Source of the DNA: Thermogemmatispora aurantia
GTDB taxonomy: Bacteria > Chloroflexota > Ktedonobacteria > Ktedonobacterales > Ktedonobacteraceae
DNA: 64,000 nucleotides
Direction: 5' to 3'
Assembly (NCBI RefSeq): GCF_008974285.1
Contig: NZ_BKZV01000005.1
Location: 248,001 to 312,000, forward strand
The notes beneath the pieces are model-generated. The model was not told where the DNA came from, did no database searches, and saw nothing but the letters and a program-made list of their open reading frames with translations. Shown piece after piece: positions 16,928 to 24,938 of this stretch (the stretch's first letter is position 1; every line of letters begins with the position of its first letter). The position numbers were made by a program, and so were the translations under genes.

Positions 16928-18322
16928 TTAACGGAAGTGAGAAAGCAAGGGACGCATTGGGGCGGACGAAGGAGGTTGGATCAGCAAAGGAAGCAGCTTG
17001 GCCACCCGTGGCGTTCCCAGGCCGGTCACGGCGTCCCAGCCGGGGCTGGCGCTGTAGCCCTGGATGGCGACGGTGTTGCCCAGCCCATCCTGGCCGACAA
17101 AGGTATTATCGCCCGAGGTAATGTCGTGGAAAGCCTGCGTATAGAGATTCGAGCGTCCGATCGCATAGAGAGCGGGGTTCAGGTTGCCCAGGCGATGACC
17201 GGCCAGTTGATCGGCCAGAGCGGCGATCCCGGCCCACTGAGGCGAGCCGGCGCTTGTACCGCCGAAGCGGAAGACCAGATCCTCGCCCTCGCCTGATGAA
17301 CTCCAGACCACCAGCACGCCGCTATCGATGCCGGCGTTGAAGGCCACGTCCGGCAGACCGCGGTAGCCGCCGATCTGGGCCACCCCATTCTGGTAATCGG
17401 GCCGCGAATAGATGGTACTAAAGCCCCCACCGCTGGCCGCCTGATACTGTGGCTCATCCCAGGCTTCCTCGCCCTGATAGCTTCCCTGCGTGCCGTTCGC
17501 CTCTAGCAGCGTCCCGCCAACTGCTGTGACCAGCGGATCGCTGGCCGGCGAAGAGACACTCAGGAAGTAGGAGTTGCCATCACAGGTATACTGAGCCGCG
17601 CCCTGATCGCCCGAGGCGGCAAAGAGCGTCATCCCTTGTGCCACCGCTTTGGCGAACAGCTCATGCTCCTGCTTGAGCAACTGGGGATCAACACAGCTCT
17701 CACCCTCGCCAAAGCTCTGTGAGATGATATCGCCCAGATTGTGCTCGACCGCGTAGCGCATCGCGCTCAACACGTCGATATCCTGGTTGGACTTGGCCAG
17801 CACTAGAGTGATGGCCGCATCCGGCGCGATGGCGTGCGCCCATTCTACATCAAGGCTGATCTCAGCAGCCCAGCCGACCTGGTTGCTGTCGAAGGCATTG
17901 AATGGCGGCAGGCCATCGGGTGCGACAATATTGAAGCTGGGCGGGTCTGGCAAACCGAAGAGCGTGTCGAAGGTGTGCAGGTCATGACGGATCGTCGGAC
18001 TCTGGTAGGCATCGATGATCACGATGGTGTGCCCCTTCCCGGTGATCCCCTTGGCCAGGACAGGGGCAATCTCATAGGCGGCCTGAATCTGCTTCGGCCC
18101 GAAGCAGGTCGCCGGATTCGTCGTCTGGCATGGGAAGGTGCGGTCCTTGTTGACCGCGCCAGCGTAGATGTACTCGGGCCGATTGATCACGTAGTGCGGT
18201 TTGGCCGCTTGGACGATCTGATTGGCATAGAAGTGGATCAGTGTCCCTACCAGTAAGCCACACAGGACGATGGCGGTGGCTACCAGGTGCGGCAGCCAGC
18301 GCGTAATGGGGGTTCTCTCCAT
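16928..18322 (-). CDS. S53 family peptidase (sedolisin), copy 1
   Basis: 464 residues from ATG 18322, preceded by a perfect AAGGAGGT. An N-terminal hydrophobic segment (LVATAIVLCGLLVGTLIHFY, about residues 13-32) directs export and may stay as an anchor, since no clean AxA site follows. Catalytic features: Glu and Asp in EISLDVEWAH (about 153-157), oxyanion Asp in SGDQGA (about 239), Ser in GGTSAGSP (about 356), and a C-terminal calcium-site region around HDIT and GWDAVTGLGTP. The usual prodomain of about 180 residues is absent: FGPKQIQAAYEI, the start of the catalytic domain, comes by residue 75. An exported acid serine-carboxyl protease is inferred. Confidence 0.92.
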   Translation of the reverse strand: MERTPITRWLPHLVATAIVLCGLLVGTLIHFYANQIVQAAKPHYVINRPEYIYAGAVNKDRTFPCQTTNPATCFGPKQIQAAYEIAPVLAKGITGKGHTIVIIDAYQSPTIRHDLHTFDTLFGLPDPPSFNIVAPDGLPPFNAFDSNQVGWAAEISLDVEWAHAIAPDAAITLVLAKSNQDIDVLSAMRYAVEHNLGDIISQSFGEGESCVDPQLLKQEHELFAKAVAQGMTLFAASGDQGAAQYTCDGNSYFLSVSSPASDPLVTAVGGTLLEANGTQGSYQGEEAWDEPQYQAASGGGFSTIYSRPDYQNGVAQIGGYRGLPDVAFNAGIDSGVLVVWSSSGEGEDLVFRFGGTSAGSPQWAGIAALADQLAGHRLGNLNPALYAIGRSNLYTQAFHDITSGDNTFVGQDGLGNTVAIQGYSASPGWDAVTGLGTPRVAKLLPLLIQPPSSAPMRPLLSHFR

Positions 18323-18706
18323 GAGAATTGTGACCTCCTTGTGAGCTAAACGGGACAATGTGCGCCGCGATCGATACCTTGCGGCACCCCATCGATCTTA
18401 GTGTAGGAGGATACAACCGCTTTTGAATAGATAAAATCAGTTAAAACATGGTTAAAGATAACGATAATCCAGTAAATGTTTGAGAGGTACAGAAATAGGA
18501 ATATATAGATTAAAATGCTGAAAAAATAGAAGGAATGGGAGATAGGGGAGAGAAGCTAAGGCAGGGGGAAGGGGCGACTAGAGAAATAGACTGGGGAGAG
18601 AGAGGCCGGGCGACGCGGGTGAGGGCCGACCTTGCCTCTTCTCTTCCCAGCCTGACTTGCGGTCAGTCAAATCTCTGGTTTGCTAGCTGGTTAGCCAGAA
18701 GTTGTC
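18323..18706. other. Intergenic region between the two S53 genes
   Basis: AT-rich from 18420 to 18535. Two direct repeats, TTAAAA at 18441-18446 and TTAAAG at 18452-18457 (11-bp period), lie about 120-135 nt upstream of S53 copy 1. No gene; no clear terminator for copy 2. Confidence 0.4.
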
Positions 18707-20110
18707 TTACAGAGAGCGAGCGCGCGCCAAATCGCGGCCCGACGTACCGCAGCCGAAAGCCACCAGCAGCGGCAGAAGATGGGCCACGCGAGGCGTTCCC
18801 CAGCCGGTCACGGGGTCCCAGCCCTTAGAGGCGGAGTAGCCGTTAATCGTCACCGAGTTGCCATTGGCGTCGGTGCCCGTAAAGGTATTGTTCCCCGTCG
18901 TAATGTCGTGGAAAGCCTGCGCATAGAGCGGCGAATGACCGATCAGGTAGAAGGCGGGATTGAGGAAGCCAACGCGGTGATGGCCCAACTGATCGGCCAG
19001 GGCTGTAATGCCAGCCCACTGGGGTGAGCCAGCGCTCGTACCGCCAAAGCGGAAGACCAGGTCCTGGCCCAGGCCAGACGAACTCCACACGGCCAGCACG
19101 CCGCCGTCGACTGCAGCGTTGTAGGCCACATCGGGCACACCACGGTAGCGACCGATGCCGGCGGTGCCGAACTGGTAGAACGGCTTCGGATAGATGGTGC
19201 TGAAGCCGCCACCGCTGGCCGCTTCGTACTGTGGCTCATTCCAGGCCGTCTCACTCTGGTAGGCGCCAGTCTGGCCATCGGCGATCAGCTTCGTTCCTCC
19301 GACGCCCGTCACCAGCGGGTCACTGGCCGGGGAGCTAACGCTGAGGAAATAGGAATTGCCGTCGCAGGTATACTGAGCCGCCCCCTGGTCGCCCGAAGAA
19401 GCGAAGAGCGTAATACCCTTCAGCGTGGCCTCCAGGAACAGCTCGTGCTCCTGGCGCAGCAGCTTTGGATCGACGCAGCTCTCGCCCTCGCCAAAGCTCT
19501 GGGAGATCACATCGCCCAGATTATGGCGAATCGCATAGCGGGTCGCGCTGAGGATGTCTGTATCCTGATTGGACTTGGCCAGCACCAGCACGATGTGGGC
19601 ATCAGGGGCGATGGCGTGGGCCCACTCTACATCAAGCGTAATCTCGCCCGCCCAGCTTACCTGGTTCGCATCGTTTGGATCGAAGGGAGTCAATCCGTCC
19701 GGTGCGACGATGGTGAAGGGTGGATCGGGCAGCCCGAAGATAGAGTCAAACGTCTGCAGGTCGTGGGTGATAGTGGGACTCTGGTAGGCGTCAATAATAA
19801 CGATCGAGCGTCCTTTTCCTGTAATCCCTTTATTCAGGATCGGTGTGATCTCATATGCTTCGCGAATCTGCTTGGGGCCGTAGCAGTTGGGCGGCGTGGT
19901 CGTCTGACAGCGGAAGGTTGTATCGCTGCGAGCAACACCTACGTACTCGTACTGCGGACGCACCACGGCGAAGCCGTGCACGCCGCGAGTCGTCAGTGTC
20001 GCCGCGCTCGCTCCTCCGCTCAGGCCAAGACTGAGCACCAGCATAGCGCAGACCGCTACTGCGGTGATGAGCAGGCGCGAGAGCCGACGGACGAGAGCTA
20101 GATCGTTCAT
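18707..20110 (-). CDS. S53 family peptidase (sedolisin), copy 2
   Basis: 467 residues from ATG 20110 (AGGGGGTCAG upstream). It has a true signal peptide: RR near residue 8, hydrophobic core ITAVAVCAMLVLSLGLSGG, cleavage expected after ASA. The catalytic set matches copy 1: EITLDVEWAH (about 158), SGDQGA (about 240), GGTSAGSP (about 359). It also lacks the activation prodomain. Most positions of the catalytic domain are identical to copy 1, including ISQSFGEGESCVDP and the two cysteines there, so this is a recent tandem duplication. Copy 2 has a cleavable signal where copy 1 has an uncleaved-looking helix, suggesting secreted versus cell-bound forms. Confidence 0.92.
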   Translation of the reverse strand: MNDLALVRRLSRLLITAVAVCAMLVLSLGLSGGASAATLTTRGVHGFAVVRPQYEYVGVARSDTTFRCQTTTPPNCYGPKQIREAYEITPILNKGITGKGRSIVIIDAYQSPTITHDLQTFDSIFGLPDPPFTIVAPDGLTPFDPNDANQVSWAGEITLDVEWAHAIAPDAHIVLVLAKSNQDTDILSATRYAIRHNLGDVISQSFGEGESCVDPKLLRQEHELFLEATLKGITLFASSGDQGAAQYTCDGNSYFLSVSSPASDPLVTGVGGTKLIADGQTGAYQSETAWNEPQYEAASGGGFSTIYPKPFYQFGTAGIGRYRGVPDVAYNAAVDGGVLAVWSSSGLGQDLVFRFGGTSAGSPQWAGITALADQLGHHRVGFLNPAFYLIGHSPLYAQAFHDITTGNNTFTGTDANGNSVTINGYSASKGWDPVTGWGTPRVAHLLPLLVAFGCGTSGRDLARARSL

Positions 20111-20529
20111 CAATGTCTGACCCCCTTTTTCAAAACATAGTGCCTTAAGACAGTAGAGAAAACTCGTGCCTGGTGCGGATAGAGGGGAATAGGAATGGCA
20201 CCCGCTTATAGTATACATGGTCTTCCTGCTTTTTTTAAAGAGGAACAGGTTGATAGAAAGTAAAGATCTAGCTTAAGAAATCTAAACATATGGCGTTTCT
20301 TTGTCTGCTCGCTTGCTTATGCGTGGAATCATCGTTAGCGGCAGACCGGCCCTCCTTCGCGCTCTCCTCTTGCTGTAAAGCCGCTCTCGAAGAGAAAGGC
20401 TCGCCACCACGGTGACTGCGTCACTTTCCTGCCAGGCCGCTCGTATACTGAAAAAGGAAGAGGAAAAGAAGAGCAGCAGGCGGGTGGGTGGTCAGCTGCC
20501 TCACCCAGATGAGGAAGGAGAGATGTGCT
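20111..20529. other. Intergenic region, divergent promoters, 419 nt
   Basis: Between S53 copy 2 (minus) and the plus-strand TM protein. Contains the candidate minus promoter at 20210-20239. The rest is AT-rich to about 20320 and holds no gene. Confidence 0.4.
20210..20239 (-). promoter_or_regulatory. Candidate sigma-70 promoter for S53 copy 2
   Basis: On the minus strand, -35 TTTAAA (20234-20239), an 18-nt spacer, and -10 TATACT (20210-20215), leaving a leader of roughly 95 nt before the ATG. Confidence 0.4.
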
Positions 20530-21534
20530 ATGACAGGCTCACTGGAAAAACCGTGGCTTCGGGAGTCGCGACCTGGCGAGGAAGGTGCGGACGGGCTGAG
20601 GCCGCGCAACCTCGCCGCCGCCGGAGAGGGAGAGACACCTACGGAGAAGAAAGAGAGGGTAGAGGAAGAGGTGCTATCGCGGACAGCCTTGACAGCTGCT
20701 AAGGTTCATAGACAGCGGCCACAGGTGGACGCTGCTGAGATGGAGGCGGTTGAAACTGTCGCTGCAGCTGAAGCCACGCAGGAGCGTCAGGCCGTTGCTG
20801 TTCCACGGCAGGGGCAGGAGGCACTGGTGGTAGCATCGCTGGGCGCTACAACAGCTGATCACAGTGAAGATACTCTTCCGTTAGAGCGCCCTGCCCAGGG
20901 CAGCGCAGGGCCGCAGGCTGCTTTCCATAGCGCGCCGACGCTACCAGTACTACCACAGGAGCCGCCCTATACCGCTCGGCAGTCCCAGCGCTGGCCCCAA
21001 GGCCGCCAGGGCCAACCCTGGCCAGGACCGCGCCAGCGAGCCGCTCAAGGAAGGGCGGGCGGCCCCTCTTTCAAGAAACTCTGGATAGGAACGCTCATCG
21101 CCTCTTTGCTTTTGCTCCTGGTAAGCGTCAGTCTCCTGGTCTATCTTTTAGGGGTATTGGCGGCACGTGAGGGTCTCTCTCCGGCCTCGCTTCTCCCGGC
21201 GACTGCCAGCGGCAAGCTGACGGGGGCGCAGCGTGGACAGGGTAGCACGGCCATCGAGCTGGCCCTCTTTCCCCAGAGCTTCAGCCCAGCCAACTGTCTT
21301 CCCGATAACGGTTATCGCTGTACAGCAACACTCATGGCTAGCGGGCCGGCGGGCAGTGTGCGCTGGCAAGCCTGGTCCCAGGGTGTAGCCGCCCGCTTCA
21401 GCCCCGCCAATGGCAGCATTGAGCCAGGGCAACAGCAACAAGTGATCATTTATCTCCCTGCAACCTGTCCGGCCTCGGGAAAACTCATCTTCTCCTGGAC
21501 TAACCGGCAGCTGAGCGTGCCCTGGCACTGCTGA
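20530..21534 (+). CDS. Single-pass membrane protein with external beta-sandwich domain
   Basis: 334 residues from ATG 20530, with AAGGAGAG 9 nt upstream. The first 180 residues are Glu/Ala/Gln/Pro-rich and probably disordered. One strong transmembrane helix follows (LWIGTLIASLLLLLVSVSLLVYLL, within about 190-220). The C-terminal 90 residues (FPQSFSPANCLPDNGYRC ... LSVPWHC) have Trp and Gly spacing like the BACON-type domains of the 4258-6363 protein and four cysteines likely to form disulfides outside. It lacks an N-terminal zinc ribbon. Function unknown. Confidence 0.6.
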   Translation: MTGSLEKPWLRESRPGEEGADGLRPRNLAAAGEGETPTEKKERVEEEVLSRTALTAAKVHRQRPQVDAAEMEAVETVAAAEATQERQAVAVPRQGQEALVVASLGATTADHSEDTLPLERPAQGSAGPQAAFHSAPTLPVLPQEPPYTARQSQRWPQGRQGQPWPGPRQRAAQGRAGGPSFKKLWIGTLIASLLLLLVSVSLLVYLLGVLAAREGLSPASLLPATASGKLTGAQRGQGSTAIELALFPQSFSPANCLPDNGYRCTATLMASGPAGSVRWQAWSQGVAARFSPANGSIEPGQQQQVIIYLPATCPASGKLIFSWTNRQLSVPWHC

Positions 21535-21535
21535 A

Positions 21536-21572
21536 ACGCCGCCGCGAGCAGGCTACCTGCTCATTGCGGCGT
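21536..21572 (+). terminator. Terminator hairpin after the TM-protein gene
   Basis: Two-step stem: ACGCCGC (21536-21542) with GCGGCGT (21566-21572), and inside it GAGCAGG with CCTGCTC. The tail GTGGAATTTGTTTGG is only moderately T-rich. It begins at the stop codon of the upstream gene. Confidence 0.6.
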
Positions 21573-21673
21573 GTGGAATTTGTTTGGCCCCGCCGCGCCA
21601 GTTTCGTTCCTGCCCAGCCTGGCCCTGAGTCCGGCAGGCTCCAGACCGGACCAGACTGAGGCTGGCCCCCCAC

Positions 21674-21970
21674 TCAGCGGGGAAGATCGGGGCGTGACTT
21701 GCGCAGCCGGAGCCAGCCCTTCTCTTTAGGCAGCTCTTCCTGGCTGTTCTGTCCCTGGGCCCTCAGCCCCATCTGCTCCAGGAAGCGAATCCCCGTTTCA
21801 CTCCACGTGACGCCAGCGGCCAGCTCAATGACCTGGTCGCTGCGCACAGGAACCGGACGATAGCCCGGGGGCGGCTCCGTGGCCTGTGGCCCGGGGCGCG
21901 ACGTTGGCCACTGTGGATACTTCGGTGCGACGGTCGGTACTTGTGACGGCGTTACCTTTTCCAGCTCCAT
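21674..21970 (-). CDS. Small hypothetical protein
   Basis: 98 residues with a proline-rich N-terminal half (VPTVAPKYPQWPTSRPGPQ) and a basic C-terminus (WLRLRKSRPDLPR). No membrane segment or known motif. ATG 21970 follows AAGGTGG at 9 nt, which favours a real gene. It is convergent with the TM-protein gene. I do not recognise it. Confidence 0.45.
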   Translation of the reverse strand: MELEKVTPSQVPTVAPKYPQWPTSRPGPQATEPPPGYRPVPVRSDQVIELAAGVTWSETGIRFLEQMGLRAQGQNSQEELPKEKGWLRLRKSRPDLPR

Positions 21971-22461
21971 CTCTATTGACCACCTTCTTTCTCTTGGCTC
22001 ACGGTCTCAAAAAGCGTAGCAGCGTAGGAAGATATAATGAGCGGAGTGCGCTCTCTACGCTGAAGATCAGTCCTCACTACAGCTGAAAACCTGTATTAAG
22101 GAAGAGGAAACAGGTCATCCAGCTAGATGATAACGCAAAGCGGGCGCCTAGTCCATAGCGTTGTCGCGCTGTCTTGCTCAGCTATTTAGCTACTAGGAGT
22201 GAGTAGACCAGGTCGCCCCGGCTGGCGAAGGTAGCAAGGCTGTCAGCTTGCTTAAGGAGGATCTTTCTGCTATGCTGCCGGGCAAAGACAGAGGGACGGG
22301 ACCATTTGTCACTGAGTGAAGGCGCAGGCCAGGCTGGCTTTTCCGTTTTGGCCAGCCGCAGCAAGAAAGAGATAATAGCGAGTCACCCTTAAGGAAACGC
22401 GCTTACTGCCATGCCTGGGGAAACCGGATCAGCTGAAACAAGACAAGGGGAGAGCATAGGC
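21971..22461. other. Intergenic region upstream of the sigma-factor pair, 490 nt
   Basis: Long divergent gap. TATAAT at 22033-22038 could be a -10, without a matching -35. Such a long leader before a sigma gene could be regulated; I see no riboswitch-like structure. Confidence 0.3.
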
Positions 22462-23265
22462 ATGATCAACCTGCAGGACCCCGCGCTCAGGGAGCAACTA
22501 CGGCGCAAGACCCCGGAAGGCCGCTATCTGGTTAGCGAGGCCGAGCTGGTGCTGGCGATCCGTGCTTGTGATGCACAGGGAGACAGCGAGCGTGTCCAGC
22601 TCATCGGCGAGGTGCTGGTCGAGCGCTGCGCGCCAGAATTTCAGCGGCGCACTCAGGGCTTACGTCATCGACCCGATCTGCGCGAGGAAGCGATTGCCAA
22701 CATGTTCGAGCATCTTCTGCGCGAGGCTCTCAATCCGCAGGAGGTGTTCATGACCCAAAACTTCCCCCACTATTTGCGCTGTCTCTGCGCGGATGAGTTC
22801 ATGCGCGTCCTGCGTCAGGAGGGGTTGCGCTACCGACGTGACAGCGAGGGGCGCCCAGCGGGGCAGCCGCAGCACATCCCGCGATCTTTAATGGAATCGC
22901 TCCAGACTGGCTTCTCCGAGGAAGAAGGATCGCCCGGCGCCGACGTGGCTGATCCCCAGGATGCCTATGAGCGTCTGCACGCTCTTGAAGAGAGCAGGCG
23001 CATTCTAACCTATCTCTCGGACCCACTCGATCGCAAGATTATGGTGCTGCGCGTCTTCCAGGGGTTGAAGTGGGACGATATCGCGCAGCTTTGTCAGCGG
23101 ACCGAGCGCACAGTGCGTCTACGCTATGAAAAGGCCCGGGCTTATCTGCGCGCCTGCCTTGATCGCGAGCGAGAGGAGTCGGAAGCCGCGCAGATGCGTC
23201 AGCAGCATCAGCGACAACCAGCCCAGCATGTGCCCACCACTCATGGGCAAAACCAGCAAAGGTGA
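22462..23265 (+). CDS. Sigma-70 family (ECF-like) RNA polymerase sigma factor
   Basis: 267 residues from ATG 22462 (AAGGGGAGAG upstream); ATG 22411 would add 17 residues. Region 2 is the helical segment from about residue 40 (LIGEVLVERC ... ANMFEHLL ... NFPHYLRCLCADEFMRVLRQE). Region 4 is LDRKIMVLRVFQGLKWDDIAQLCQRTERTVRLRYEKA, a clear sigma-4 helix-turn-helix. A variable, acidic linker separates them, and a Gln/His-rich tail ends the protein. It should direct RNA polymerase to a dedicated promoter set. The next gene starts 13 nt later and is the likely regulatory partner. Confidence 0.75.
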   Translation: MINLQDPALREQLRRKTPEGRYLVSEAELVLAIRACDAQGDSERVQLIGEVLVERCAPEFQRRTQGLRHRPDLREEAIANMFEHLLREALNPQEVFMTQNFPHYLRCLCADEFMRVLRQEGLRYRRDSEGRPAGQPQHIPRSLMESLQTGFSEEEGSPGADVADPQDAYERLHALEESRRILTYLSDPLDRKIMVLRVFQGLKWDDIAQLCQRTERTVRLRYEKARAYLRACLDREREESEAAQMRQQHQRQPAQHVPTTHGQNQQR

Positions 23266-23278
23266 GGAGGCGTCAATC

Positions 23279-23953
23279 ATGGCAAGCATCGACAGCCAGA
23301 CAATCCAGCAGCTGAAGATGGCCTGGCTGGCCGCCGAGGAACGCGGCGATAAGCAGGCTCAAATGGCACTCTTGCGCGCGCATCCAGAAGCTCAGGAGGC
23401 TCTCATCGACTTTATCGCCGCCTACCACGCTACGGCGCTAGAACAGGAACATGGCGCGCTCGCCTCGCCTCAAGAAATCCAGCTGCTGCCCCTGACGGAA
23501 CGCGCTCGTCAGCGAGCACTGGCGCGCGTCTTCGGCCTCAGCCAAAGCAGTGATGCCAGTGCTCAGGCCCGGCCCGAAGCCTCGGCGGCCTCGCTTGCTA
23601 CCGTTAAGACGCTGCGTGAGCTGCGCCAGCGACGTCGGCTCAGTCTGACTGAGGCGGCGCGTGGCCTGCGCCTGGGCGTCGATGTCTGGAAAAAGTTCGA
23701 AGAGGGTCTGATCGATCTACTCAGTCTCAGCGCACGCCAGCTTGAGCGGCTGGCCAGCTTCTTTGACATTAGTCCGCAAGAGTTCGCCGAACTGCTGCGC
23801 CATAGTCAGCCAACTCTCGCCCTCAATCGCCGGCAGACTGGCGAGGCGGCTCGGCGACAACGTCAGGAGACACCCGTCAGACAAAGCTTTGCCGAGGCTA
23901 TTGCCCGCAGCGATATGAGCGAGCAGGAGAAGCGCGCCTGGTTAGAGGAGTGA
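23279..23953 (+). CDS. XRE-type HTH protein paired with the sigma factor
   Basis: 224 residues from ATG 23279, preceded by TGAGGAGG; the frame runs further upstream only as overlap with the sigma gene. The N-terminal helical part (QTIQQLKMAWLAAEERGDK...) is reminiscent of small helical sigma-binding domains. The centre (about 110-175) is an XRE helix-turn-helix: TLRELRQRRRLSLTEAARGL then KKFEEGLIDLLSLSARQLERLASFF. No membrane helix or zinc site is present, so it is not a classical anti-sigma. Co-transcription with the sigma factor (13-nt gap) suggests it controls that factor or shares its targets. Confidence 0.65.
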   Translation: MASIDSQTIQQLKMAWLAAEERGDKQAQMALLRAHPEAQEALIDFIAAYHATALEQEHGALASPQEIQLLPLTERARQRALARVFGLSQSSDASAQARPEASAASLATVKTLRELRQRRRLSLTEAARGLRLGVDVWKKFEEGLIDLLSLSARQLERLASFFDISPQEFAELLRHSQPTLALNRRQTGEAARRQRQETPVRQSFAEAIARSDMSEQEKRAWLEE

Positions 23954-23969
23954 CCTCGGCGCCTTGCTC

Positions 23970-24752
23970 TCAGCCTGTCCTCTTACTTCCCTGACTTGCT
24001 CGCCAGCGAGACTCTGAGCGGAGCGGGCTGCCTTGCTGCGGGGCAGGCAGGCGCACCGCATAGCCGAGGTAATGAAGCCTCGTGAGGCGGCATAGGCTCC
24101 AGAGGATGCCGCCGTTGGTGGGGCCGCCGGAGGGCAAGCTACCGATCTCTGCTGGTTGTAGGCCGTAGGCGGTCAGCAGGAAAGCCAGCTCGCGAGGACG
24201 AATGAGGCTCCGAGGACGGGCAGCGCCCTCCAATCCGAAGGCCAGTGGCAGACGCTCCCCCAGCCAGCTCAACAGCAGGCGAGACGGCCAGCTGCCATTG
24301 AGGGCCTCAAAGACCAGCAGGCCGCCTGGCGCCAGCACGCGTGCCATCTCGGCAATAGCCGCCCGCAGATCCCTGACCTGCGCCAACTCCTGCAAACAGA
24401 CTACCATTGAGAAAGAGCCGCTGGCGAAGGGCAGGGCCTCAGCCTGCCCACATAGATAGGCGATCACGTGGCCCAGGACTCTCTCCCGCGCATGGCGCTG
24501 CGCCTGCTCCAGAACCAGTGGTGAATCGTCAAGGCCCAGGATGATGGCCCCACGCCGCGCCAGCTCCTCACAGAGCTGGCCTTGACCACAGCCCACAATC
24601 AGGATCTCCTCTTGTCCCAGAGCTGGGCCCCCATAAAGGCGCGCCACAACCGCCTCCACATAATCACAGCGCGCCATTGTCAGCTGCGCTTGCCACTGAG
24701 AAGAGTGAACATTGGCAAAAATCCTTTTTTGCCAGCGTTTTATCATAAGCAT
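23970..24752 (-). CDS. Class I SAM-dependent methyltransferase
   Basis: 260 residues from ATG 24752 (AGAGAGGA upstream). Motif I is ILIVGCGQGQL (about residue 46), motif II acidic residue in IILGLDDSP, and the later strand SFSMVVCLQELAQV with VLAPGGLLVFEALNG matches the UbiE/Methyltransf_11 pattern. Substrate unknown. The C-terminal 60 residues are less conserved and basic (SLRSESRWRASQGSKRTG-like end). It is convergent with the sigma/XRE pair, 17 nt from its stop. Confidence 0.8.
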   Translation of the reverse strand: MLMIKRWQKRIFANVHSSQWQAQLTMARCDYVEAVVARLYGGPALGQEEILIVGCGQGQLCEELARRGAIILGLDDSPLVLEQAQRHARERVLGHVIAYLCGQAEALPFASGSFSMVVCLQELAQVRDLRAAIAEMARVLAPGGLLVFEALNGSWPSRLLLSWLGERLPLAFGLEGAARPRSLIRPRELAFLLTAYGLQPAEIGSLPSGGPTNGGILWSLCRLTRLHYLGYAVRLPAPQQGSPLRSESRWRASQGSKRTG

Positions 24753-24938
24753 ACCAGTCCTCTCTCTAATGAGACCATAAGCGATGCTCATCGATTATAT
24801 AGTAATAGGAATGGTCGCTTTTCGTCGGAGAGTTATACAGAAAAGGGAGTATCCTTACAACGAGTGCAAACAGAGCCGGGAAAGATGGTATAATAGGGCG
24901 ACTGATTACGCGATTGGTGGAGAGAGGAACCTGTTCCT

